From Dermatophilaceae bacterium Soc4.6 (GTDB lineage Bacteria > Actinomycetota > Actinomycetes > Actinomycetales > Dermatophilaceae): a stretch of DNA of 64,000 nt. A program made the translations under genes and the position numbers. The stretch spans positions 682,001-746,000 of the forward strand of contig JAZGVH010000002.1 in NCBI GenBank assembly GCA_039889245.1, in the 5' to 3' direction. Shown here piece after piece: positions 43,660 to 52,156 of the stretch. The stretch's first letter is position 1, and every line of letters begins with the position of its first letter. A model generated the notes under the pieces. The model saw only the letters and a program-made list of their open reading frames with translations. It made no database searches and was not told the origin of the DNA.

Positions 43660-44754
43660 GTGAGCCACCTCGACGACCTCTCCCCCGCCAGCCTCGTCGT
43701 CGCCGCCGGTCGGCCCGAGCGTGTGCCCGGCGCCAGCGTCAACCCGCCCATCGAGCTCACCTCGACGTATGCCGCCCCCGAGGCGGGAGTCGGCTACGGC
43801 CGCAACGGTAACCCGACGTGGACGGCCTTCGAGGACGCCCTCGGGGCGCTCGAGGGGGGCACCGCCCGCGTCTTCGGCTCGGGGATGGCCGCGATCTCGG
43901 CTACTGCCTCCCTGGTGCCCCGCGGCGGGGTGGTCGTGGTGCCGCGGCACGCCTACAGCCTGTCGCTGTCGCTCTTCGCGAGCTACGCCGAGGAGGGCTA
44001 CGACATCCGCACCGTCGACCTCACCGACACCGGCGCGGTCGTGGCCGCTCTCGACGGCGCCGACATGGTGTGGACCGAGTCGCCGTCCAACCCCATGATG
44101 GAGGTCGCCGACCTCTCCGCGATCTTTGCCGCCGCCCGCGCCGTGGGGGCGATCTCGGTGTGCGACAACACGATGGCGACCCCCATCCTCCAGCGCCCGC
44201 TCGAGCTCGGGGGCGACGTCGTCGTGCACTCGGTGACGAAGTACCTGTCCGGCCACTCCGACGTCGTGCTCGGGGCCACCGTGACCGCGACCGACGGTCG
44301 CGGCCCCGAGCTGCTCGAGCGCCTGACCGGCCACCGCACCCTGCACGGCGCGATCGCGGGCCCCATGGAGGTCTGGCTCGCGCTGCGCGGCCTGCGCACC
44401 CTGCACGTGCGCGTCGAGCGGTCCAGCGCCAACGCGGTCGAGCTGGCCAGCCGCCTCGCCGCCCACCCCTGCGTCGAGCAGGTGCGCTACCCCGGCTTCG
44501 GCGGCATGGTCGCCTTCGAGGTCACCGGCGACGCCGCCGCAGCCGAGGCGGTCGCTGCCGGCTGCGAGCTGTGGCTCAACGCCACCAGCCTCGGTGGGGT
44601 CGAGTCGCTCATCGAGCGCCGCCGCAAGTACGCCGCCGAGGCTCCCACCGTGCCCGAGCACCAGCTGCGCCTCTCGGTCGGCATCGAGGACGTCGACGAC
44701 CTCTGGCGTGACCTCGACCGGGCCCTGCGCGCCGCCATCCCTCGCGGAGACTGA
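43660..44754 (+). CDS. Trans-sulfuration family PLP enzyme (cystathionine gamma-synthase/lyase type)
   Basis: A 364-residue PLP enzyme from GTG 43660; a much longer upstream frame is antisense to ddl. Key features: NPPIELTSTYAAPEAGVGYG with GRNGNPTWTAFEDALGALEG, the cofactor-contacting FGSGMAAISATAS, MVWTESPSNPMMEVADL, VCDNTMATPILQRPLELG and the PLP-binding lysine in VVHSVTKYLSGHSDVVLG. The C-terminal SLGGVESLIERRRKY and LRLSVGIEDVDDLWRDLDRA follow the family. Whether it is a synthase, beta- or gamma-lyase cannot be decided from motifs. Confidence 0.92.
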   Translation: MSHLDDLSPASLVVAAGRPERVPGASVNPPIELTSTYAAPEAGVGYGRNGNPTWTAFEDALGALEGGTARVFGSGMAAISATASLVPRGGVVVVPRHAYSLSLSLFASYAEEGYDIRTVDLTDTGAVVAALDGADMVWTESPSNPMMEVADLSAIFAAARAVGAISVCDNTMATPILQRPLELGGDVVVHSVTKYLSGHSDVVLGATVTATDGRGPELLERLTGHRTLHGAIAGPMEVWLALRGLRTLHVRVERSSANAVELASRLAAHPCVEQVRYPGFGGMVAFEVTGDAAAAEAVAAGCELWLNATSLGGVESLIERRRKYAAEAPTVPEHQLRLSVGIEDVDDLWRDLDRALRAAIPRGD

Positions 44755-44863
44755 CCGCAGCACGGCCCCGGACACACTCCGCTTGGTGCTGGGGATGTGC
44801 CCGTTCTGGCCCCGGGAGGCGCCTCAACGGGGCGATCCGGAGAAACCAGGTGACGTCTGGCGG

Positions 44864-45862
44864 TCAGTCGGCCTCGGACTTCAGGCTGCGGCCCATCAGC
44901 GCCCCGACCATCTCACCCGGGGTGACCCGCCCCTGGACGACCGCGGCGACGGCCCCCACGATCGGCAGCTCGACCCCGTGGTCGTGGCCCAGCTGGAGGA
45001 TGGACTCGCACGACTTCACGCCCTCGGCGACCTGCTGCAGGCCCGCCGAGACCTCGGCGACCGTGCGGCCCCGGGCCAGCTCCACCCCGAAGGTGTGGTT
45101 GCGCGACAGGGGTGACATGCAGGTGGCGATGAGGTCGCCGACCCCGGCGAGACCCATGAGCGTGGTCGGAGCGGCACCGAGCGCAGAGCCCAGCCGCGCG
45201 GTCTCGGCGAGGCCGCGGGTGATGAGCGACGCCTTCGTGTTGTCACCCAGGCCCATCCCCTCGGCCATGCCGACGGCGAGCGCCACGACGTTCTTCACCG
45301 CCCCGCCGAGCTCGACGCCCACCACGTCGTCGTTGGTGTAGGGCCGGAACCACGCGGTGACGCACGCGTCGGCGACGCGCTCGGCCATCAGCTCGTCGGT
45401 GCACGCGACCACGCTCGCCGCCGGCTGGCGCGAGGCGATCTCGCGGGCGAGGTTCGGGCCCGACACGACGACGATGCGGTCGTCCTCGACCCGCCCGACC
45501 TCGGCGATGACCTGACTCATGCGCATGGTCGTGCCGAGCTCGACCCCCTTCATCAACGAGACGACCGCCGCGTCCTCCGGCAGCAGGCCGGCCCACTGCT
45601 CCAGTCCCGCCCGCAGGGTCTGCGACGGCACCGCGAAGACGACGACGTCGGCGTGGTCGATGGCCTCGGCGATGTCGCTGGTGGCGCGGAGGCCGGGGGG
45701 CAGGTCGATGCCGGGGAGGTACTGGTCGTTGCGCCCGAGGGTGATCTGCTCGGCGAGCTCGGCCCTGCGGGCCCACATGACGACCTCGGTGCCGGCGTGA
45801 GCCATGGTGGCTGCGAACGCCGTCCCCCAGCTGCCACTGCCGATGACGGCGGCGCGTGTCAC
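44864..45862 (-). CDS. gpsA: Glycerol-3-phosphate dehydrogenase [NAD(P)+]
   Basis: A 332-residue enzyme reducing dihydroxyacetone phosphate to glycerol 3-phosphate for phospholipid synthesis. The start GTG 45862 gives VTRAAVIGSGSWGTAFAATM (dinucleotide-binding GxGxxG). SLMKGVELGTTMRMSQVI, VSGPNLAREIASRQPAASVV, ELGGAVKNVVALAVGMAEGM (catalytic Lys) and NTKASLITRGLAE follow. The start overlaps the plsC stop (GTGA), so the two phospholipid genes are coupled. Confidence 0.97.
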   Translation of the reverse strand: MTRAAVIGSGSWGTAFAATMAHAGTEVVMWARRAELAEQITLGRNDQYLPGIDLPPGLRATSDIAEAIDHADVVVFAVPSQTLRAGLEQWAGLLPEDAAVVSLMKGVELGTTMRMSQVIAEVGRVEDDRIVVVSGPNLAREIASRQPAASVVACTDELMAERVADACVTAWFRPYTNDDVVGVELGGAVKNVVALAVGMAEGMGLGDNTKASLITRGLAETARLGSALGAAPTTLMGLAGVGDLIATCMSPLSRNHTFGVELARGRTVAEVSAGLQQVAEGVKSCESILQLGHDHGVELPIVGAVAAVVQGRVTPGEMVGALMGRSLKSEAD

Positions 45863-46614
45863 TCCTGCTCCTTGAGGTAGTTGCCGGTGTCGCTCTGTCC
45901 GTGCTCGCGCGGGTCCCACAGCCGGGTCGGTGGGGTCTCGTTGCGCAGGCCCCCGACGAGGTCGGCGACCGCGGCCATCAACCGCTCGGTGGCCTCGCGC
46001 AGCGTCGCGGCGTCGACCGCCCGACCATAGAGGTCGCTGAGGTCGACCGGTGCGCCGGCCGTGACCCGCAGGGTCTTGCGGGGCAGCAGGTGCAGGCCCC
46101 TGCCGTAGTGCGGGATCACGTCCTGCGACCCCCAGTGCGCCATGGGCACCAGCGGGCACCGCGTCTCGAGGGCGATGCGGGCGGCCCCCGACTTGCCGAC
46201 CATCGGCCACAGCTGCGGGTCGCGGGTGAGGGTCCCCTCGGGGAAGACGACGATGCACTTGCCGTCGCGCACACCCTGCACGGCCGCTCGGTAGGCGTCG
46301 CCGGCCTTGCTGCTGCGGCGGTAGACCGGCACCTGCCCGGCTGCGTGCAGCAGACGCCCGACCAGCGGCAGGCGGAAGAGCGACTCCTTGCCCAGGAAGA
46401 AGGGCACGCAGCCGCTGTGGAAGAGGTACCACGACACCGGGAAGGGGTCGAAGTTCGACAGGTGGTTCGGTGAGGCGACGAACCCGCCCTCGCGCGGCAG
46501 GTGCTCCCACCCCGTCCAGACCTTCCGGGTGAACAGGAACATGACAGGACGCACGATCGCCTGCGCGACCACGTATCCGGCGTTGAGACGCTGTCGTCGA
46601 CGCGCTGGCTCCAC
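45859..46614 (-). CDS. plsC: 1-acyl-sn-glycerol-3-phosphate acyltransferase
   Basis: A 251-residue membrane-associated acyltransferase making phosphatidic acid. GTG 46614 is preceded by GAGGA and gives VEPARRRQRLNAGYVVAQ; a frame start at 46686 is less likely. The HX4D motif is NHLSNFDP, and the substrate-binding motif FPEGTLTRD follows. Later blocks are VPMAHWGSQDVIP and GAPVDLSDL. Coupled to gpsA and divergent from cofC. Confidence 0.94.
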   Translation of the reverse strand: MEPARRRQRLNAGYVVAQAIVRPVMFLFTRKVWTGWEHLPREGGFVASPNHLSNFDPFPVSWYLFHSGCVPFFLGKESLFRLPLVGRLLHAAGQVPVYRRSSKAGDAYRAAVQGVRDGKCIVVFPEGTLTRDPQLWPMVGKSGAARIALETRCPLVPMAHWGSQDVIPHYGRGLHLLPRKTLRVTAGAPVDLSDLYGRAVDAATLREATERLMAAVADLVGGLRNETPPTRLWDPREHGQSDTGNYLKEQE

Positions 46615-46763
46615 GGTGCCCGTCCTCGTCTCTCGGCCGTACACTACCGCCGAGGCGTACGACGCCCCGATGGCGCCGGTCGGCATGGTGTCGCCATCCT
46701 CGCCCCCCGGCCCGGTCGTGTCGAGCAGGCGCGTCGACCGGCGCGGCGGCAGAATGGTGGCCG

Positions 46764-47462
46764 ATGTCCCTCTCCGCTCCCGAACCCACCTCCGAGCCCA
46801 CCGGGCAGGCCCACCCGGGCTGGGTCGTCGTGGTCCCCGTCAAGGGTGGACCGCTGGCCAAGAGCCGGCTCCGGGCCCCGGACGGGGTCGACCACGCCCG
46901 GCTCGCGACGGCGCTGGCCCTCGACACCGTGGCGGCGGCCGTGGCCGCCCTGGGGCCTGCCCGCGTCGTCGTCGTCACCTCCGACCCCGGCATCGCTGCC
47001 GCCGTCGTGTCGCTAGGGGCTCTCGCCCAGGCTGATCCCGGGGACGGGCTCGACGCGGCAGTGCTGGCGGGAGGTGCCCGCGCCGCAGCCCTCCCGCAGG
47101 CCGAGCCGGCCCGGGTCGCGGCCCTGCTGGGCGATCTGCCCTGCCTCCACGCCGACGACCTGAGGGCCGCCCTCGTGGCGTGCGAGGGCGACGCGGCCGC
47201 CTTCGTCCCTGATGCGGACGGCGTGGGCACGGTGCTGCTCACGTCGGCGGCGGGCCACCGGCTGCGCCCGCGTTTCGGCGGGGGCTCGGCACACGCCCAC
47301 GAGGGGCAGGGCGCCCGGCGTCTCGACCTCGACCTGCCCCGTCTGCGTCGGGACGTCGACGACGAGGACTCGCTGCGCGCGGCCCTGTGCCTCGGCGTCG
47401 GCACCCACACGGCGACCCTGCTGGCCCACCTCGTGGTGCCCGGGCCTGCCCCGAGTGCCTAG
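46764..47462 (+). CDS. cofC: Phospholactate/phosphoenolpyruvate guanylyltransferase (F420 biosynthesis)
   Basis: A 232-residue nucleotidyltransferase of the CofC/FbiD family that activates 2-phospholactate or PEP with GTP for coenzyme F420. It has WVVVVPVKGGPLAKSRLRAP (nucleotide-binding loop), DGLDAAVLAGGARAAAL, ALLGDLPCLHADDLRAAL and VPDADGVGTVLLTSA with FGGGSAHAHEGQGARRL. CAGAAT ends 8 nt before ATG 46764, so it may be leaderless. An F420-dependent dehydrogenase gene (fgd) occurs at 55648. Confidence 0.93.
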   Translation: MSLSAPEPTSEPTGQAHPGWVVVVPVKGGPLAKSRLRAPDGVDHARLATALALDTVAAAVAALGPARVVVVTSDPGIAAAVVSLGALAQADPGDGLDAAVLAGGARAAALPQAEPARVAALLGDLPCLHADDLRAALVACEGDAAAFVPDADGVGTVLLTSAAGHRLRPRFGGGSAHAHEGQGARRLDLDLPRLRRDVDDEDSLRAALCLGVGTHTATLLAHLVVPGPAPSA

Positions 47463-47465
47463 GGT
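47460..47465 (+). promoter_or_regulatory. Candidate -10 box (TAGGGT) shared with the cofC stop codon
   Basis: TAGGGT begins with the TAG stop of cofC and ends 7 nt before GTG 47473 of the cold-shock-like gene, which lacks a ribosome binding site. Confidence 0.5.
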
Positions 47466-47472
47466 GGTGCCC

Positions 47473-47685
47473 GTGCAGGCCACCGTCCACCGCTTCGACG
47501 AGACCACCCGAGCAGGGAGCGTGCTGCTCGACGACGGCCACGAGTGGGCCTTCTCCCCCGAGGTCTTCGACGGCAGCGCCCTGCGGCACCTGCGCCCCGG
47601 GCAGCGAGTGAGCATCGACGGCGACGCCTCGACGGTCACCCGGTTGTGGGTCGTCGGCATCGGCCCGGGCGAGACGATCGGCTGA
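47473..47685 (+). CDS. Cold-shock-like OB-fold protein
   Basis: A 70-residue protein from GTG 47473: ATVHRFDETTRAGSVLLDDG, then HEWAFSPEVFDGSALRHLRP and GQRVSIDGDASTVTRLWVVG. The spacing resembles a cold-shock domain, but the RNP1/RNP2 aromatic motifs of CspA are degenerate (SVLLDDG where CspA has GYGFI-type residues), so nucleic-acid binding is not assured. It lies 10 nt after cofC and 8 nt before the sugar kinase gene. Confidence 0.75.
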   Translation: MQATVHRFDETTRAGSVLLDDGHEWAFSPEVFDGSALRHLRPGQRVSIDGDASTVTRLWVVGIGPGETIG

Positions 47686-47693
47686 GCCGCCCG

Positions 47694-48641
47694 GTGAGCG
47701 AGCCCCGGGTGATCCACACGGCCCAGGCCCTGGTCGACGAGATCGCGGTCGTCGAGGCGCTGCCCCCACGCGGCGGCAACGCCGTGGCCACCGGCTTCGG
47801 TCGGTATGCCGGTGGTGCCGTCACGGTGCTCGTCGCGGCCGCTCGCGCGGGCGCCGTTGCGGTGCACTCGGGCTCGGTCGGGACCGGCCCGCAAGCCGAC
47901 CTCGTGCGCACCACCCTCGGCGCCGAGGGGATCGCGATCAGCAGCCCCGTGGTATCCGGCCTCGACACCGGTGTGTGCCTCGTGATGATCGACGCCGACG
48001 GTGAGCGCACGTTCGTCACGACCCAGGGAGCCGAGCGCCACGTCACCGCCGCGAGCCTGGCCTCGGCGGTCCCCTCGTCGGGCGACCTGCTGTGCCTGAG
48101 CGGCTACTCCCTCGTCGGGCCCACGTGCGAGCCGGTCCTGGCCCTGCTCGACGGGCTCGACGACGACGTCGTGGTCGTCCTCGATCCCGGGGCGCCCTTC
48201 GCCGAGCTGCCGGCACAGCTGCGGGCACAGGTGCTGGCCCGGACGGACCTCTGGACCGGCAACGCCCAGGAGGCCGCCGACCTGACCGGTCGCCCCGAGC
48301 CGGCCCGGTCGGTCGCGGCCCTGACCGCCCTGCTCCGCCCCGGGGCGGTCGCGGTGGTGCGTGACGGGGCCGAGGGCTGCTACCTGCAGAGCAGCACGGG
48401 GACGCTCGCCGTCCCGGGCTTCCCGCAGAAGGCCCTCGACACCAACGGTGCCGGGGACACGCACACAGGCGTCCTGCTGGCCGAGCTGGCTCGAGGCACC
48501 CTCCTGACCACAGCAGCGAGGCGGGCCAACGCCGCCGCCGCCCTCAAGGTCAGGCGCAGGGGCCCGGCTACGGCGCCGACCCGGTCGGAGGTCGACGCCC
48601 TGCTCGTGAGCTCAGTCCCGACCTCGGGTTCGGGGATCTGA
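47694..48641 (+). CDS. PfkB-family carbohydrate kinase
   Basis: A 315-residue ribokinase-fold sugar kinase from GTG 47694. Substrate-side block: GGNAVATGFGRYAGGAVTVL. The catalytic signature DTNGAGDTHTGVLLAEL includes the GAGD anion hole and base. AVVRDGAEGCYLQSS precedes it. The sugar is unknown. The start is 8 nt after the cold-shock-like gene, implying one transcript; a hairpin follows the stop. Confidence 0.9.
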   Translation: MSEPRVIHTAQALVDEIAVVEALPPRGGNAVATGFGRYAGGAVTVLVAAARAGAVAVHSGSVGTGPQADLVRTTLGAEGIAISSPVVSGLDTGVCLVMIDADGERTFVTTQGAERHVTAASLASAVPSSGDLLCLSGYSLVGPTCEPVLALLDGLDDDVVVVLDPGAPFAELPAQLRAQVLARTDLWTGNAQEAADLTGRPEPARSVAALTALLRPGAVAVVRDGAEGCYLQSSTGTLAVPGFPQKALDTNGAGDTHTGVLLAELARGTLLTTAARRANAAAALKVRRRGPATAPTRSEVDALLVSSVPTSGSGI

Positions 48642-48666
48642 CCTCGTACGTCCCTCCAGCGGCACG

Positions 48667-48704
48667 ACGACGGGCCGGCCACCGTGAGGTGAACGGCCCG
48701 TCGT
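48667..48704. terminator. Terminator between converging PfkB-kinase and hup genes
   Basis: ACGACGGGCC (48667-48676) pairs with GGCCCGTCGT (48695-48704) around an 18-nt loop, 25 nt after the kinase stop and 39 nt before the hup stop. It can serve both directions. Confidence 0.6.
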
Positions 48705-48743
48705 GGGGTGACGCCCTTCAGTGAGTCGGTCGAGCAGCTGGGG

Positions 48744-49481
48744 TCAGCGGCTCGCCGCCTTCTTGGCCACAGCCTTCTTCACCGGGGCGGCCTTGGTGGC
48801 GACGGCCTTCTTCGCGGGAGCCGCCTTCGTGGCCGTTGCCTTCACCGGTGCCGCCTTGGCGACGACCTTCTTGGCGGGAGCCGCCTTCGTGGCGGTCTTG
48901 CTGGCCACGACCTTCTTGGCCGGCGCAGCCTTCGTGGCCGCGGCCTTCGTCGCGGCAGCCTTTGCCGGAGCGGCCTTGGCCGGAGCAGCCTTGGTGGCCA
49001 CGGCCTTCCTGGCCGGCGCAGCCTTCGTCGCGGCGGCCTTGGCGGGAGCAGCCTTGGTGGCCACGGCCTTCCTGGCCGGCGCAGCCTTCGTCGCGGCGGC
49101 CTTGGCGGGAGCAGCCTTGGTGGCCACGGCCTTCTTGGCCGGGGCGGCCTTCGTGGCCGTGCCCGCCGAGGCGCGCGCACCGGCTGCGGTGGCCTTGGGG
49201 AGCTTGCGCGGGTCGGCGACGACCTCCTTGAAGCCGGTGCCGGGGCGGAAGCGGGGCACGGTGGTCTTCTTGATCTTCACGGTCTGCCCGGTGCGGGGGT
49301 TGCGGCCCGTACGGGCCTCGCGCACGACCTTCTGGAAGGTGCCGAAGCCGGTGATGCCGACCTTCCCGCCCTTGGCAACCTCGCGGATGACGGCATCGAG
49401 GACGGCTTCGAGAGCGTCGCTCGCGGCCTTCTTGCTCCCGAGCTTGACCTCGATGGCGGTGATGAGCTCTGCCTTGTTCAC
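48744..49481 (-). CDS. hup: HU-family nucleoid protein with Lys/Ala-rich histone-like tail
   Basis: A 245-residue DNA-binding protein. Residues 1-92 are a complete HU domain: [40 protein letters not shown] and [14 protein letters not shown]. The remaining ~150 residues are repeats of (T/A)KAAPAKKA and variants, as in mycobacterial HupB and Streptomyces HupS. The tail is encoded by DNA repeats, including two identical 63-bp units (48985-49110). GTG 49481 is preceded by GGAGG. Such tails bind DNA non-specifically and compact the nucleoid. Confidence 0.95.
   Translation of the reverse strand: MNKAELITAIEVKLGSKKAASDALEAVLDAVIREVAKGGKVGITGFGTFQKVVREARTGRNPRTGQTVKIKKTTVPRFRPGTGFKEVVADPRKLPKATAAGARASAGTATKAAPAKKAVATKAAPAKAAATKAAPARKAVATKAAPAKAAATKAAPARKAVATKAAPAKAAPAKAAATKAAATKAAPAKKVVASKTATKAAPAKKVVAKAAPVKATATKAAPAKKAVATKAAPVKKAVAKKAASR
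48985..49110 (-). repeat. Two identical tandem 63-bp units within hup
   Basis: 48985-49047 and 49048-49110 are identical over 63 bp; a third partial copy starts at 49111 and matches for about 24 bp. Each unit encodes 21 residues of the KAAPA-type tail. Perfect identity at DNA level points to a recent duplication. Confidence 0.9.
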
Positions 49482-49563
49482 GGTGGGGATCCTCCGACGG
49501 GTGCGGCGCCGGGCGAGCGCCCGACGACGGTGTGGACCCGGGCGGTTACCCGGCTTCCGACAA

Positions 49564-49569
49564 ACCGTA
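49564..49569 (-). promoter_or_regulatory. Candidate -10 box (TACGGT) for hup
   Basis: TACGGT on the minus strand would give an mRNA leader of about 75 nt before GTG 49481. No clear -35. Confidence 0.3.
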
Positions 49570-49875
49570 GGCCGACTCGCCGCCCCAGTCGAGCACCGAA
49601 AGGGGTGATGACGTTGTCGCTCAAGAGGTTTCGGCCCTCATCGGCACGATCTCGAGCCCCCAGAGCCCCTCCGAGGGGTCCTGTGCCCGGCACCTGCTCC
49701 GAGCACGCTGACCTGCACGAATGCCCCTCACGCGACTGATTTCCGTTGTGGGTCAACCGTTTTCGGGCGGCACCCCCTAGATCGCGCACCGCGCACCACT
49801 CCTGGTGCTGCCCCCGCTCGGCCGCAGACGGCGGCGGTCACAGCGTGAGAGGCCACGGCCGACAAAGATCTCAAG

Positions 49876-49922
49876 AAAAATCCCCTGCACAGCACGCCGA
49901 CTCGGCGTGTCGCGCAGGGGAT
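49876..49922 (-). terminator. Intrinsic terminator of leuCD
   Basis: On the minus strand ATCCCCTGC (49914-49922) pairs with 49880-49888, and an inner CACGCCG/CGGCGTG stem (49893-49899 with 49903-49909) completes the hairpin. A run of five T residues (49876-49880) then follows, giving the textbook intrinsic form, which is rare in this GC-rich window. Confidence 0.8.
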
Positions 49923-49956
49923 CTCGCGTTTCGGGGTGAGTCGTCGAAGCAGGCCG

Positions 49957-50544
49957 TCAGCCGACGAGCGGCTTCCACGACGGGCGCGCAGCCTCGAACG
50001 CGGTGACGTCCTCCTCGTGGCGCAGGGTCAGGCCGATGTCGTCGAGCCCCTCCAGCAGCCGCCACCTCGTGTATTCGTCGACCTGGAAGGACGCGACGAT
50101 CTCGCCGGCGGTCACCGTGCGCGAGACGAGGTCGACCGTCACCTGGGCGCCCGGGTCGTTGTCGAGGTACTTCCAGATCAGCTCGATGTCGTCCTGGGCG
50201 AGGACAGCCGTGAGCAGGCCGGCCTTGCCGCTGTTGCCACGGAAGATGTCGGCGAACCGCGACGACAGCACGGCCGCGAAGCCGTAGTTCATCAACGCCC
50301 AGACCGCGTGCTCGCGGCTCGAGCCGGTGCCGAAGTCGGGGCCGGCGACGAGCACCGAGCCACCGGCATACCGGGGGTTGTTCAGGACGAACGACTCGTC
50401 CTTGCGCCAGGCCGCGAACAGGCCGTCCTCGAAGCCGTCGCGGGTGACCCGCTTGAGGTACTCGGCCGGGATGATCTGATCGGTGTCGACGTTGCCCCGG
50501 CGCAACGGCACGCCGATGCCGGTGTGGGTGGTGAACTTCTCCAT
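49957..50544 (-). CDS. leuD: 3-isopropylmalate dehydratase, small subunit
   Basis: A 195-residue subunit of isopropylmalate isomerase in leucine synthesis. It contains [40 protein letters not shown] and [20 protein letters not shown]. The ATG start is 3 nt after leuC. An efficient intrinsic terminator follows. Confidence 0.97.
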   Translation of the reverse strand: MEKFTTHTGIGVPLRRGNVDTDQIIPAEYLKRVTRDGFEDGLFAAWRKDESFVLNNPRYAGGSVLVAGPDFGTGSSREHAVWALMNYGFAAVLSSRFADIFRGNSGKAGLLTAVLAQDDIELIWKYLDNDPGAQVTVDLVSRTVTAGEIVASFQVDEYTRWRLLEGLDDIGLTLRHEEDVTAFEAARPSWKPLVG

Positions 50545-50547
50545 GGC

Positions 50548-52002
50548 TCAGGCCTCCACGAGATCGGAGTGGTCGGGCGCGTCGGGCGCATCCGGGGCCG
50601 GGGGGAGCGGCGGCAGGTCGGCCGGCGACGAGAGCGTGCCCCGCACCGCCGTGGCCGCGGCCACGAGCGGGCTGACGAGGTGGGTGCGACCGCCCTTGCC
50701 CTGGCGGCCCTCGAAGTTGCGGTTCGAGGTGGAGGCACTGCGCTCCCCCGGCGCCAGCTGGTCGGGGTTCATGCCGAGGCACATCGAGCAGCCGGCGAGG
50801 CGCCACTCGGCGCCGGCGGCGGTGAAGACCGCGTCGAGGCCCTCGTCCTGGGCCTGGAGGCGCACCCGGGCCGAGCCGGGCACGACGAGCATGCGCACGC
50901 CGTCGGCGACCGTGCGGCCCTTGACGACCTCGGCGGCCGCCCGCAGGTCCTCGATGCGGCCGTTGGTGCACGACCCCACGAAGACGGTGTCGACGGCGAT
51001 CTCCCGCAGGGGCGTGCCGGCCTCCAGACCCATGTACTCCAGCGCGTTGCGCGCGGCGACCTTGTCGCTCTCGTCGGCGAACGACTCGGGGTCGGGCACC
51101 GAGCTGCTGAGCGGCAGACCCTGGCCGGGGTTCGTCCCCCACGTCACGAACGGAGTGAGCGCCGAGGCGTCGAGGTGGACCTCGGCGTCGAAGACCGCGT
51201 CGTCGTCGGAGTGCAGCTGGCTCCAGGAGGCCACGGCGGCGTCCCAGTCGGCCCCGGTCGGCGCGTGCGGCCGACCCTGCACATAGGCGAAGGTCGTCTC
51301 GTCGGGGGCGATCATGCCGGCGCGGGCGCCGGCCTCGATCGACATGTTGCACACCGTCATCCGGGCCTCCATCGACAGCGCCCGGATCGCGCTGCCGCGG
51401 AACTCGATGACGTAGCCCTGGCCACCGCCGGTGCCGATCTGGGCGATGACGGCCAGGACGATGTCCTTGGCCGTGACCCCGGCGGGGAGCTGACCATCGA
51501 CGTTGACCGCGAGGGTGCGGAAGGGCTTGAGGGAGAGCGACTGCGTGGCGAGGACGTGCTCGACCTCGGAGGTGCCGATGCCGAACGCCAGCGCCCCGAA
51601 GGCGCCGTGAGTGGAGGTGTGGCTGTCGCCGCAGACGATGGTCATCCCCGGCTGGGTCAGGCCCAGCTGCGGGCCGATGATGTGCACGATGCCCTGCTCG
51701 ATGTCGCCCATGGAGTAGAGGCGCACGCCGAACTCGCCGCAGTTGCGGCGCAGGGTCTCGACCTGCGTGCGACTGACCAGGTCGGTGATCGGCCCCGGCG
51801 TGGTGGGGACGTTGTGGTCCTCCGTCGCGAGGGTGAGGTCGGGCCGGCGCACCGGGCGCCCCGCCAGCCGCAGGCCGTCGAAGGCCTGCGGGCTCGTCAC
51901 CTCGTGCAGGAGGTGGAGGTCGATGTAGAGGAGGTCGGGCTCCCCCTCGGCGCGCCGTACGACGTGCGCGTCCCAGACCTTCTCGGCCAGCGTTCCGGGC
52001 AT
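50548..52002 (-). CDS. leuC: 3-isopropylmalate dehydratase, large subunit
   Basis: A 484-residue aconitase-family subunit carrying the 4Fe-4S cluster. ATG 52002 has AAAGGAG 7 nt upstream and gives [15 protein letters not shown]; a longer frame extends to 52104 without homology. Cluster ligands appear in [14 protein letters not shown] and [13 protein letters not shown]. Active-site segments include [20 protein letters not shown] and EDHNVPTT. A Pro/Asp-rich tail ends the protein. It forms an operon with leuD and is divergent from the IclR regulator, with an operator between. Confidence 0.97.
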   Translation of the reverse strand: MPGTLAEKVWDAHVVRRAEGEPDLLYIDLHLLHEVTSPQAFDGLRLAGRPVRRPDLTLATEDHNVPTTPGPITDLVSRTQVETLRRNCGEFGVRLYSMGDIEQGIVHIIGPQLGLTQPGMTIVCGDSHTSTHGAFGALAFGIGTSEVEHVLATQSLSLKPFRTLAVNVDGQLPAGVTAKDIVLAVIAQIGTGGGQGYVIEFRGSAIRALSMEARMTVCNMSIEAGARAGMIAPDETTFAYVQGRPHAPTGADWDAAVASWSQLHSDDDAVFDAEVHLDASALTPFVTWGTNPGQGLPLSSSVPDPESFADESDKVAARNALEYMGLEAGTPLREIAVDTVFVGSCTNGRIEDLRAAAEVVKGRTVADGVRMLVVPGSARVRLQAQDEGLDAVFTAAGAEWRLAGCSMCLGMNPDQLAPGERSASTSNRNFEGRQGKGGRTHLVSPLVAAATAVRGTLSSPADLPPLPPAPDAPDAPDHSDLVEA

Positions 52003-52124
52003 TGGAGTGCTCCTTTCCGAGTGACCCTCGGGTCCTCGGTGGCACCCACTGCCCCGTGCGGCATCCTCGAGGGGTGATGCACTGCTCCAGCAAGGGTGGC
52101 GCACTTCGCTGGCCGTGGAACTTG

Positions 52125-52143
52125 CGTCTCAGGCTCTGAGACG
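52125..52143. promoter_or_regulatory. Perfect 8-3-8 operator palindrome between leuC and the IclR gene
   Basis: CGTCTCAG (52125-52132) and CTGAGACG (52136-52143) are exact inverted repeats separated by GCT. The site lies immediately upstream of the regulator's -10 and 123 nt upstream of leuC ATG. NdgR/AreB-type IclR proteins in streptomycetes bind in this intergenic region and control leuCD, so this is the likely operator. Confidence 0.65.
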
Positions 52144-52156
52144 TCAGTATCAGAGC

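Larger units (their letters stand above)
49482..49956. other. 475-nt region between leuD and hup
   Basis: It holds the leuD terminator at its right end (49876-49922) and presumably the hup promoter. A TACGGT -10 candidate is at 49564-49569. The stretch 49600-49760 is somewhat less GC-rich than its neighbours. No gene is supported on either strand. Confidence 0.55.

Noticed and set aside
48985-49140. Repeat array that could be mistaken for CRISPR.
   Set aside because: The 63-bp units are contiguous, without spacers, and lie in frame within the hup tail.
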